Assembly (NCBI GenBank): GCA_014859755.1
Contig: JACUTO010000049.1
Location: 1-9,647, forward strand
Reading direction: 5' to 3'
Length of the DNA stretch: 9,647 nt
Origin: Candidatus Bathyarchaeota archaeon
GTDB lineage: Archaea > Thermoproteota > Bathyarchaeia > Bathyarchaeales > Bathyarchaeaceae
The translations under genes and the position numbers were made by a program. Numbering within the stretch: position 1 is the first letter of the stretch; every line of letters starts with the position of its first letter. The notes under the pieces are model-generated. The model was given only the letters and a program-made list of their open reading frames with translations, was not told the DNA's origin and did not search any database. This document shows positions 1 to 6,121 of the stretch, piece after piece.

Positions 1-359
1 GAAAGGTCGCTGGCAGCCTTGTCCGCCCTTATCGCCAGTGTTCGACCGCAGACGTAATCAGTTTTTCTCACCACCAAATCCGTGGGGTGGGTAAACAGCA
101 ACCGAGGGCTCCCTTTAGTCCTCACTATTTCCCTTAGTTCTCCTGCTTCAATCGTTATCGTTATTTGTGCGCCCTTTTTTCTCGCGGCTTCTTTAAATTC
201 GAGGGGCAAATCAGCCGCACCCTTCGTTGCCTCCACGGCGATTATGCAGTCGCCACGCTTGGTAAGAGTCGTCTCTTTCGTGACCTCGAACGTCGTCTCA
301 TGTGTTGCTTGAATGTTTTCGTGTCCATGTGCAAAAAAGGCGATAATTACAGGTTTCAT
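1..359 (-). CDS. DUF371 family protein, 3' end cut by window edge
   Basis: The minus strand encodes 119 complete codons from ATG at 359 to the window edge, beginning MKPVIIAFFAHGHENIQATH. Segments typical of the archaeal DUF371 family as I recall it are visible: the HGHENI-ATH start, TLTKRGDCIIAVEATKGAADL near residues 31-51, a GSPRLLFTHPTDLVVRK block near residues 81-97, and the C-terminal RTLAIRADKAA stretch near 104-114. The family has no assigned biochemical function. The start is firm because an in-frame TGA lies just upstream with no other initiator between. The gene lies 58 nt downstream of the HTH regulator gene on the same strand, so co-transcription is possible. No clear SD precedes the ATG; an A/T-rich TATA-like stretch near 387-395 would give a very short leader. 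Only a short C-terminal tail should be missing. Family assignment is from memory of conserved motifs. Confidence 0.8.
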   Translation of the reverse strand, partial: MKPVIIAFFAHGHENIQATHETTFEVTKETTLTKRGDCIIAVEATKGAADLPLEFKEAARKKGAQITITIEAGELREIVRTKGSPRLLFTHPTDLVVRKTDYVCGRTLAIRADKAASDL

Positions 360-417
360 GATTAGTCAGTGTGGCTATTTGTTACGTATCTTATTGCGGT
401 TTCTCTCAATTCGGAAG

Positions 418-1383
418 CTATTCGAGAACTTCTATGGAATCTACCTTTCCGTCTCCATCTAGGTCGAATCCTTGAATTACGGCCGCAAATTTTTCTTCAT
501 CGCTGAAATTCTTTATGGCTTCTTTCCAGAATTTTGCGAGGGCTAGCACGCAGGCCTTGGTTCCAACTGCCTTGTTGCCGGCGAGGACAATTATCCTTTT
601 TTCTTTGTTCCAAGGGTTTGGTATTCTTGCTATTACGCCTATGTTGTCGGCGGTGTAGACGTTTTTGGTTTTTTCGGAGACTAATCCGCCTAGGAGGAAT
701 CCGTGTTTAGAGGGCATCATGTTGAAGCGTATTGGCAAAAACTCGTTGGCTTCTTGGGTGATAAGGTTGGTTCCGGGTCCACCCACCAAGATCAAGTTGT
801 TGTTTTCTTCCTTCTCAGCCTTTACGTCGACGTCTAGCTTTATCGGGAAGTCCTCTGGTAATTCGACGAATTGTCCGAGGAAGAGTGTTAAATAGGAGGC
901 GTAGTGGCCGTCTCTGGCTCTGGCTTTAAAGGGACCGTGAGGGTCAGGGCTACCCACTATGATCTTTCCATCGAAAGTGCCGTCTTCCTTTAGAAAGGGG
1001 CTGAGGAACTGTTTCATTTTCTCATCTATGCTGGGAACTGAGACGTTCTTGATCTTTTGGTAACCAAAGGGAAGTTCGACTCCTAAAGCTGGGAAAGAGG
1101 CTTTGTAGTATTTTGCGACGGCTCCCTTCTTTTCCTCCTCCCTAACGATCTTCACTACGCCGGCCTTCGCCATCTTCCTGATATGATAATAGACTTTCTG
1201 TTCGTGCACCTCCAGTTTCTTCGCGATCTCCATGGGATACATTTCTTTTTCGCTAAGGAGTTGAAGAATTCTCCAGCTGAGTTTGTTTAAGACAGCTTTG
1301 AGTCTCTCAGGGTTGTCAAAAACGGCTATGTCTTTCACCATGTATTGTCTTCTTTCGCCGCTGAGCAACAGCTTTTTCTTCAT
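418..1383 (-). CDS. ArsR-like HTH regulator with S-layer-like C-terminal domain ending in an EF-hand loop
   Basis: A 321-residue protein. Residues about 25-95 form a winged helix-turn-helix: LNKLSWRILQLLSEKEMYP leads into MEIAKKLEVHEQKVYYHIRK (recognition helix around VYYHIRKM) and a basic wing (KIVREEEKKG). Residues about 125-305 form a separate domain with KIIVGSPDPHGPFKARARDG, LILVGGPGTNLI and IARIPNPWN followed by RIIVLAGNKAVGTKA. This resembles the C-terminal domain of archaeal S-layer proteins; I recognise the pattern but cannot verify it. The last 15 residues contain DLDGDGKVDSIE (about 307-318), which fits the canonical 12-residue EF-hand loop with D at 1, 3, 5 and 9 and E at 12. No signal peptide or membrane segment is seen, so it should be cytosolic. 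The first ATG is chosen because a TATA box lies about 27 nt upstream, implying leaderless mRNA; Met15 is the alternative. Target genes are unknown. Confidence 0.82.
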   Translation of the reverse strand: MKKKLLLSGERRQYMVKDIAVFDNPERLKAVLNKLSWRILQLLSEKEMYPMEIAKKLEVHEQKVYYHIRKMAKAGVVKIVREEEKKGAVAKYYKASFPALGVELPFGYQKIKNVSVPSIDEKMKQFLSPFLKEDGTFDGKIIVGSPDPHGPFKARARDGHYASYLTLFLGQFVELPEDFPIKLDVDVKAEKEENNNLILVGGPGTNLITQEANEFLPIRFNMMPSKHGFLLGGLVSEKTKNVYTADNIGVIARIPNPWNKEKRIIVLAGNKAVGTKACVLALAKFWKEAIKNFSDEEKFAAVIQGFDLDGDGKVDSIEVLE

Positions 1384-1403
1384 GGTTGCAACTAAAGGAC
1401 GGT

Positions 1404-1430
1404 TCCTTTATAAACATTTTTTTAACGGTT
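1404..1430 (-). promoter_or_regulatory. TATA-box promoter of the HTH regulator gene, leaderless
   Basis: On the minus strand, AACCGTT (1430-1424) is followed by an A-run, TG and then TTTATAAA (1414-1407). The TATA centre at about 1410 lies 27 nt before the ATG at 1383, the usual TATA-to-start-site distance in archaea, so the transcript should begin at or next to the start codon. No SD lies between the two. Nearly the same block recurs at 2967-2992. Confidence 0.65.
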
Positions 1431-1463
1431 GAGCGCATAACGCTTTAGCCTTTGCGGCATACT

Positions 1464-1937
1464 TCATTCGTATGATATGGAGATAATGCGGTTGAAATAG
1501 TCTACGACTTTCTTCATCCGCTTTGGGGTCTCTTTGTCTGGAAGGTTCTTTAGTATTCTGATAATCTGTTCAGACCGAACGAGGTCTGTCAAGGTTACTA
1601 AGCCGACGAGATAGCCCTCGTCGGCCACTGGAAGTTTCTTGATGTTTCTTTTGAACATCAGTTTCACGGCGTCTTCTATGTCCATTTGAGGCTTTCCAAC
1701 AATGAGGGGCTTAGACATTATCTCGTTAACTTTGGTTTTTTCTGGATCTTTAGACTCGAGTAGAACTCTTTTTAGCATGTCTCTTTCAGTCACTATTCCA
1801 GCAGGCTTTCCCCTCTTCACTACGATTAGACACCCTATCTCATGTTTGTTCATGAGTTCCACAGCTTTCTTTATGGTTGTCTTCTCTTCTACTGTTATGA
1901 CGTCTTCAACCATAACGTCCGCAACTTTTAGCGACAT
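1464..1937 (-). CDS. CBS-domain pair protein
   Basis: A 157-residue protein made almost wholly of two CBS domains. CBS1 covers about residues 5-62 (VADVMVEDVITVEEKTTIKK, then HEIGCLIVVKRGKPAGIVTERDML). CBS2 covers about 70-128 (VNEIMSKPLIVGKP, then RNIKKLPVADEGYLVGLVTLTDLVR). The G-x-V-T-E/L-x-D motifs that contact the ribose of adenosyl ligands are present in both halves. The family binds AMP, ATP, SAM or similar nucleotides, usually to regulate a partner protein; neither ligand nor partner can be told from sequence. The last 28 residues form a basic helical tail (TPKRMKKVVDYFNRIISISY). ATG at 1937 is the start; only a weak GGTG-like SD lies upstream. A TATA-like sequence at about 2010-2018 would give a leader of about 50 nt. 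It is divergent from the FUN14 gene and shares a 227-nt intergenic region with it. Confidence 0.9.
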   Translation of the reverse strand: MSLKVADVMVEDVITVEEKTTIKKAVELMNKHEIGCLIVVKRGKPAGIVTERDMLKRVLLESKDPEKTKVNEIMSKPLIVGKPQMDIEDAVKLMFKRNIKKLPVADEGYLVGLVTLTDLVRSEQIIRILKNLPDKETPKRMKKVVDYFNRIISISYE

Positions 1938-2069
1938 AGGCGCACCAAACCAACCTTTACAGATTTGGAGATTAGAGAGTCACTCCGAAAACTGATATTT
2001 GCGTTTTTCATTTATATGTTAGGAAGAAACAATATTTATTCTGGATTCAGAAAATCCGCTCTTAACAGT

Positions 2070-2078
2070 TTTATATGG
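2070..2078 (+). promoter_or_regulatory. TATA-like box for the FUN14-family gene
   Basis: TTTATATGG lies here after a T/A-rich lead. It would start transcription near 2100, giving a leader of about 65 nt to the GTG at 2165. This placement also argues against the ATG at 2075 being the start, because that codon would fall inside the promoter. Confidence 0.4.
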
Positions 2079-2151
2079 CTTGGTTGATGGTTAGTTTTAT
2101 TAATTACGTAAGGTCTATGAAAAAAGGAAGATGTTTCTTAACAGGTTGTAG

Positions 2152-2156
2152 GGTGA
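2152..2156 (+). promoter_or_regulatory. Shine-Dalgarno GGTGA deciding the FUN14 start
   Basis: GGTGA is a direct match to the 16S anti-SD. It lies 8 nt before the GTG at 2165, the best spacing among the possible starts (ATG 2075, ATG 2117, GTG 2153, GTG 2165). Confidence 0.6.
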
Positions 2157-2164
2157 ATCTGGTA

Positions 2165-2470
2165 GTGAGTGAAGCCTTCGCCCCCATCCTTTTCCAACTT
2201 GGCGTAGGTGGGATTGGTGGATTTTTTATAGGGTACGCTATTAGGAAAGTTGTTAGAGTTGCGTTGATCCTTGGAATGTTCGTCTTTTCTCTGATGTTTT
2301 TGGTGTATACAAATGTGATCGGCATAGATTACGGCGGATTAGTTGAAATGGTATCAAATTTTGTTAATGCCATTAATCCAGCACTGGGTTTGTTCGCACC
2401 CCTCTTGACCAATTTACCTTTTGTAGGTAGTCTCATCGTTGGTCTCATCATTGGGTTCAAAAAGAAATGA
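2165..2470 (+). CDS. FUN14-family small membrane protein
   Basis: Read from GTG at 2165 the product is 101 residues, close to the usual length of prokaryotic FUN14 proteins. It starts (M)SEAFAPILFQLGVGGIGGFF, with the Gly-rich first membrane segment and the IGYAIRKVVRVA turn typical of FUN14. Three hydrophobic stretches lie at about residues 8-26, 29-50 and 75-97, and the protein ends GLIIGFKKK, a positive-inside tail. Eukaryotic FUNDC1 acts in mitophagy; the archaeal function is unknown. The open frame extends back to 2075, but that ATG overlaps the TATA box and the extra 30 residues (hydrophilic, Cys-containing) are not family-like. GTG 2165 has SD GGTGA at 8-nt spacing. GTG 2153 lies inside that SD and ATG 2117 is a weaker alternative. 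Family confidence is good; the exact start is moderately sure. Confidence 0.75.
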   Translation: MSEAFAPILFQLGVGGIGGFFIGYAIRKVVRVALILGMFVFSLMFLVYTNVIGIDYGGLVEMVSNFVNAINPALGLFAPLLTNLPFVGSLIVGLIIGFKKK

Positions 2471-2519
2471 TCGTTATCCGCTATCTGTTGCGTTCTGATG
2501 AGAGGGCAAAACAGTTTTA

Positions 2520-2536
2520 GTCGACTCAGAGTCGAC
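2520..2536. terminator. 17-bp near-perfect palindrome between convergent genes
   Basis: GTCGACTC, one base, then GAGTCGAC: two 8-bp complementary arms around one central base, realistically a 6-bp stem with a 5-nt loop in RNA. It sits in the 71-bp gap between the ends of the FUN14 and PH genes. T-rich stretches lie on both sides (T-run at about 2550-2556 on plus; TTTT in the minus transcript just past the hairpin). It may be a bidirectional terminator or a protein-binding site. Archaeal terminators usually rely on T-runs alone, so the role is uncertain. Confidence 0.45.
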
Positions 2537-2541
2537 AAGGT

Positions 2542-2874
2542 TTATCCTTCTTTTTTGATGTATTTTTGTAGCTCTTGCCAGATAGCCTTTATATCTGCTA
2601 CTTTTCCCTCTATTGGTTCCATTTTCTTGCTCACGGTCTCAATACGTAAGACACCTTTCTTTTTAGCTATCCCTTTCTCGTCGTAATGTAACGTCCGAAT
2701 GTCCTCTATTCTCTCAGCGATAATTCTGTCCTTCTTAAAGACAACTCCTCTACGTCTGTAAAGCAGTATTCTCTGATCTGTTATATAGAAATCAAAGTGA
2801 TCCTTTAGGGTTTTAACCTTGCCACTCTGAAATGTTATGAGTTCTCCGGGAAAGAGGAAATCTTCAAGAACCAA
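2542..2874 (-). CDS. PH-like (bacterial PH) domain protein
   Basis: A 110-residue soluble protein starting (M)VLEDFLFPGELITFQSGKV. The order of elements fits the prokaryotic PH-like fold. It has LFPGE near the start, then FDFYITDQRILLYRRRGVVF (about residues 27-46, the 'TDQRILLY' signature), a basic strand with RIEDIRTLHYDEKGIAKKKG (about 56-75), and a C-terminal helix KVADIKAIWQELQKYIKK. No membrane segments are present. The function of stand-alone copies is unknown. The start is TTG: an in-frame TGA lies 18 nt upstream, no ATG or GTG lies between, and SD GAAGGAG is 6 nt before the TTG. A TATA box at 2970-2977 would give a leader of about 70 nt. The gene is divergent from glmS and convergent with the FUN14 gene. 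Confidence 0.78.
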   Translation of the reverse strand: MVLEDFLFPGELITFQSGKVKTLKDHFDFYITDQRILLYRRRGVVFKKDRIIAERIEDIRTLHYDEKGIAKKKGVLRIETVSKKMEPIEGKVADIKAIWQELQKYIKKEG

Positions 2875-2880
2875 ACTGCT

Positions 2881-2887
2881 CTCCTTC
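2881..2887 (-). promoter_or_regulatory. Shine-Dalgarno GAAGGAG deciding a TTG start
   Basis: On the minus strand GAAGGAG lies 6 nt before TTG at 2874. Because an in-frame TGA lies close upstream, this SD fixes TTG as the start of the PH-domain gene. Confidence 0.7.
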
Positions 2888-2966
2888 TTTCATGGTTGAT
2901 TTTGGCATTCATATTTTTTGTGGTAAACATGGCACGGAAACAGAAGCCCTCTGGAACAAACTAAAA

Positions 2967-2992
2967 CCCTTATAAAACATTTTTTAACGGTT
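2967..2992 (-). promoter_or_regulatory. Promoter upstream of the PH-domain gene, near-copy of the HTH-gene promoter
   Basis: On the minus strand AACCGTT (2992-2986), six A, TG, then GTTTTATAAGGG. The block matches 1404-1430 almost base for base, differing by one A in the A-run and one base of spacing at the TATA box. Predicted transcription start is about 2946, leaving a leader of about 70 nt before the TTG at 2874. Confidence 0.55.
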
Positions 2993-3068
2993 ATATCCTC
3001 AACACGCCTAGAAGCCTTGGAAACCTTTATGATTCCCCTTTTAATTCTAAAACCATTTTCCTAAAAAT

Positions 3069-3076
3069 GCTTATAG
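3069..3076 (+). promoter_or_regulatory. TATA-like box for glmS
   Basis: GCTTATAG, preceded by an A-rich stretch that could act as a BRE. It predicts transcription start near 3100, just before the TTG at 3101 and about 64 nt before the favoured GTG start at 3164. Other A/T-rich candidates exist nearby, so this is tentative. Confidence 0.35.
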
Positions 3077-3151
3077 AAGCCTTTTTAGACTAAATAAAGC
3101 TTGAAGAAAGGAAATCTCGGTTTAGCGGTCACCACAGAAGCGAGGGAATTT

Positions 3152-3155
3152 GAGG
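3152..3155 (+). promoter_or_regulatory. Shine-Dalgarno GAGG for the internal glmS start
   Basis: GAGG (in TGAGGA) lies 8 nt before GTG 3164. It supports GTG as the initiator that places the catalytic Cys second. Confidence 0.55.
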
Positions 3156-3163
3156 AATCAACT

Positions 3164-4987
3164 GTGTGCGGTATATTTGGGTGCATCCTTAAAAGTGGCG
3201 AGGCGGCACCCATAGTTCATGTCGCCTTAAAGAGGCTTGAGTACAGAGGTTACGACTCTGTAGGAACAGCAACTCTTCATGAGAATAAGCTGTTTATCAA
3301 AAAGGATAGCGGAAAAATCGATGAGGTTCACGCTTTACATAATCTAGACGACCTTCCCGGCCGGATTGGAATAGGTCACACAAGATGGGCGACTCACGGA
3401 GCTCCCTACCAAGTGAACGCCCACCCGCACACTGATTGCGACGAACAAATCGCCGTCGTTCACAACGGGATCATCGAAAACTTTGCGGAGCTCAAGATGG
3501 AGCTTGAAGAGCGTGGACACACCTTTCGATCAAAAACCGACACTGAGGTTATTTCCCATCTCATTGAAGAAAAATTGAGGGAAGGCTTGACTCTCGTCGA
3601 AGCAGTACGCGAGACTGTGAAGCGGTTGGATGGCTCCTACGCCATCGCTGTTGTTTCAGTTAAAGAACCCGATAAGATTGTTTGTGCCCGAAAAGAAAGT
3701 CCCCTTGTTGTTGGAATCGCTGAGAACGCCGTTTACTGTGCATCTGACATTCCGGCTTTTCTCCCGATGACGAATAGGTCCGTTATCGTTCAGGATGGAG
3801 AAATCGTTGTTCTGAGTGATGAAAGATACGAAATTCGGAAGATTCTTGATTGGACACAGGTTACTAGGGAACCCGAGCATATCGACTGGTCTCCTGAGCT
3901 GGCTGAAAAACAAGGTTATCCCCATTTCATGCTAAAGGAGATCCATGAGCAACCTTTGTGCCTAAGGAACACGCTTAGATTGCAGGATCAATTTTTGGAG
4001 TTAATGACTACCTTCCTTGATCGGGCCGGAGAAGTTTTCTTAGTGGCTTGCGGGACCTCTTACCACGCTTGTCTCGCAGCGTCCTACATGTTTTCTAAAC
4101 TGGCGCTTTTGGCGACCCACCCTGTTATCGCGTCGGAGTTCGTCGAACAGCACGGGAAATCTGTGAACATTGACAGCACCCTTCTCGTCGTCAGCCAGTC
4201 TGGGGAGACTGCTGACACCCTGGCAGCAGTTGAATGTGCGAGGCTACGTGCCGCTACGGTTCTGGGACTTACGAATGTTGTCGGATCCACCCTAACCCGT
4301 GTTGCCCGCGTTTACGTCTGTCAACAGTCGGGGCCGGAGATAGGGGTTGCGGCTACGAAAACTTTTACCTCTCAGCTTTCCGTGCTCTCTCAGCTTGCTT
4401 TAAGGCTTGCCAAGAAAAGGGGAAAGATTTCCCATGTAGAAATTGAGAACCTTGAAGAGAAGCTTGAGCAAATACCGGACATCGTTGAGAGGATTATTCA
4501 AACTCAAGAGGAAAAGGTAAAACAGCTCGCTAAGAAATACCGCGACAAACAGTGTTTCTTCTTTTTGGGAAGAGGGATAAGTTCGGCTGTCGCCCTTGAG
4601 GATAGACTGAAACTCATGGAGATAGCCTACGTTCCCTCCATAGCCTATCCCGCTGGAGAAAGCAAACACGGGCCCATCAGCCTGATTGAGCCGGGCTTTC
4701 CAGTGATCTTCATCTGTCCAAAAGATGACACTCACAAGACAATCGTGGGAAACATTATGGAGATGAAGGCTCGAGGGGCCTCCATTATTGTTGTAGTTGA
4801 AAAGGGAGACGAGGAAATTAAATCGTTGGCCGACGACTACATTGAGATAGAGACGGGGTTGCCTGAAGTTTTGTCACCGATCCCATACGTCATCCCGCTG
4901 CAACTCTTCGCCTATTACATGGCAATTGAGAGAAAATGCGATCCAGACATGCCTAGAAATCTAGCGAAGTCTGTGACGGTTAAATAG
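3164..4987 (+). CDS. glmS: Glutamine-fructose-6-phosphate aminotransferase (isomerizing)
   Basis: GlmS converts fructose-6-phosphate and glutamine to glucosamine-6-phosphate and glutamate, the first step to UDP-GlcNAc. From GTG 3164 the product is 607 residues, matching the usual length of about 600-610. Residues 2-230 form the class II glutaminase: Cys2 nucleophile in MCGIFGC, RWATHGAP (74-81), NGIIENF (101-107), KTDTEVISHLIE (124-135) and LDGSYA. Residues about 280-607 are two SIS sugar-isomerase domains: ACGTSYHA (295-302), SQSGET (344-349), ATKTF (397-401), GRGISSAVALE (469-479), AGESKHGP (497-504) and the C-terminal DMPRNLAKSVTV. The frame is open back to TTG 3101, but that adds 21 residues ahead of a Cys that must be N-terminal, and GTG has an SD. 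No run-on partner gene follows on the same strand for 420 nt, so it is probably monocistronic. Confidence 0.95.
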   Translation: MCGIFGCILKSGEAAPIVHVALKRLEYRGYDSVGTATLHENKLFIKKDSGKIDEVHALHNLDDLPGRIGIGHTRWATHGAPYQVNAHPHTDCDEQIAVVHNGIIENFAELKMELEERGHTFRSKTDTEVISHLIEEKLREGLTLVEAVRETVKRLDGSYAIAVVSVKEPDKIVCARKESPLVVGIAENAVYCASDIPAFLPMTNRSVIVQDGEIVVLSDERYEIRKILDWTQVTREPEHIDWSPELAEKQGYPHFMLKEIHEQPLCLRNTLRLQDQFLELMTTFLDRAGEVFLVACGTSYHACLAASYMFSKLALLATHPVIASEFVEQHGKSVNIDSTLLVVSQSGETADTLAAVECARLRAATVLGLTNVVGSTLTRVARVYVCQQSGPEIGVAATKTFTSQLSVLSQLALRLAKKRGKISHVEIENLEEKLEQIPDIVERIIQTQEEKVKQLAKKYRDKQCFFFLGRGISSAVALEDRLKLMEIAYVPSIAYPAGESKHGPISLIEPGFPVIFICPKDDTHKTIVGNIMEMKARGASIIVVVEKGDEEIKSLADDYIEIETGLPEVLSPIPYVIPLQLFAYYMAIERKCDPDMPRNLAKSVTVK

Positions 4988-4993
4988 AAACAT

Positions 4994-5005
4994 GCGCGCG
5001 CTAAC
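4994..5005 (+). repeat. GCGCGCGC-T-AAC, copy 1 of a 12-bp repeat
   Basis: GCGCGCGCTAAC lies just after the glmS stop. The copy at 5332-5343 reads GCGCGCGCCAAC, one mismatch. The two copies flank the small basic gene. The 8-bp alternating GC core is Z-DNA-prone; chance is possible for so short a match. Confidence 0.4.
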
Positions 5006-5090
5006 GATTCATTCCTAGCGGAGATAAAGGAGTAATAAAAATTTGAAAGATCGACCAAAAGGAGAACCACAAACATTGTCACTGCTGAAC

Positions 5091-5243
5091 TTAGACTATG
5101 TATTTTTGTTTCCTTTTGCTGTCCAGTTCCAAGGCTAGGTTAATCATCTGAGCTTCGATGAATTCTACGTAGTCTGTATCGTGCTTGACCTTTATTATCT
5201 TCCGTTTCTTCCTTTTCTTCGTCTTCACTTCTGAACTTTTCAT
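5091..5243 (-). CDS. Small lysine-rich protein of unknown function
   Basis: I do not recognise this gene. From ATG 5243 it encodes 50 residues: a strongly basic N-terminal part (TKKRKKRKIIKVKHD, about residues 7-21) followed by a probably helical, mixed-charge segment (DYVEFIEAQMINLALELD, about 23-40) and a basic tail KRKQKYIV. The basic patch suggests nucleic-acid or ribosome contact, which is inference only. A GGTG motif lies 10 nt before ATG 5243. The frame is open to TTG 5273, but that codon has no SD. It stands alone on the minus strand between glmS and pcm, 103 nt past the glmS stop. A T-run at about 5036-5045 could end its transcript. A perfect 7-bp hairpin lies 33-50 nt upstream. The composition is plausible for a real archaeal small protein, but the frame is short and could be spurious. 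Confidence 0.5.
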   Translation of the reverse strand: MKSSEVKTKKRKKRKIIKVKHDTDYVEFIEAQMINLALELDSKRKQKYIV

Positions 5244-5275
5244 CGCTGGTTCACACCTATTGTTTTTGCTCAAAG

Positions 5276-5293
5276 AAGGACAGAGATGTCCTT
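5276..5293. other. Perfect 7-bp hairpin upstream of the small basic gene
   Basis: AAGGACA, four bases, TGTCCTT. On the plus strand the loop is GAGA, a GNRA-type tetraloop; on the minus strand it is TCTC. It lies in the 164-bp gap between two divergent genes, in the predicted leader of the minus-strand small gene. It could be a regulatory leader hairpin or an operator. Confidence 0.45.
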
Positions 5294-5310
5294 AATCTGT
5301 GTTTCCATCT

Positions 5311-5343
5311 GTGTGCGTGCGGTTTTTCAAAGCGCGCGCCAAC
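5311..5343 (+). repeat. Alternating purine-pyrimidine tracts with repeat copy 2
   Basis: GTGTGCGTGCG (5311-5321) is followed after 10 bases by GCGCGCGCCAAC (5332-5343), the second copy of the 12-mer at 4994. Both stretches alternate purine and pyrimidine and could adopt Z-form under torsion, upstream of pcm. Functional meaning is unknown. Confidence 0.35.
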
Positions 5344-5407
5344 ACAACATCAATTTGAATCGTAAAGTCTTAAGGCATACGTTCACAGTTATTCTTGTGA
5401 GTGAAAG

Positions 5408-6113
<706 letters not shown>

Positions 6114-6121
6114 CTTGGTGG

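Larger units (their letters stand above)
2875..3163. other. Divergent intergenic region between the PH-domain gene and glmS
   Basis: This 289-bp A/T-rich stretch holds the PH-gene SD and promoter on its left side and a candidate glmS promoter at its right end. I see no RNA gene or convincing small gene in it. A 31-codon frame from ATG 2930 (minus) overlaps the PH gene and has no clear SD. Confidence 0.6.

Noticed and set aside
82..312. Plus-strand frames over the DUF371 gene
   Set aside because: They are antisense to a recognisable conserved protein and have low-information composition.
455..475. GGTCGAATCC-like string reminiscent of a tRNA T-arm
   Set aside because: It lies inside the EF-hand coding region of the HTH gene and no acceptor, D or anticodon arms can be built around it.
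2838..2930. Minus-strand 31-codon frame from ATG 2930 in the PH-gene leader
   Set aside because: No SD, it overlaps the PH gene out of frame, and there is nothing protein-like in its sequence.
4999..5020. CGCTA...TAGCG inverted repeat as a glmS terminator
   Set aside because: Only 5 bp with a 12-nt loop and no T-run following on the plus strand.
5043..5138. Small plus-strand frame from TTG 5043 preceded by AAGGAG
   Set aside because: About 31 codons, spacing slightly long, composition unremarkable, and it overlaps the more convincing minus-strand small gene.
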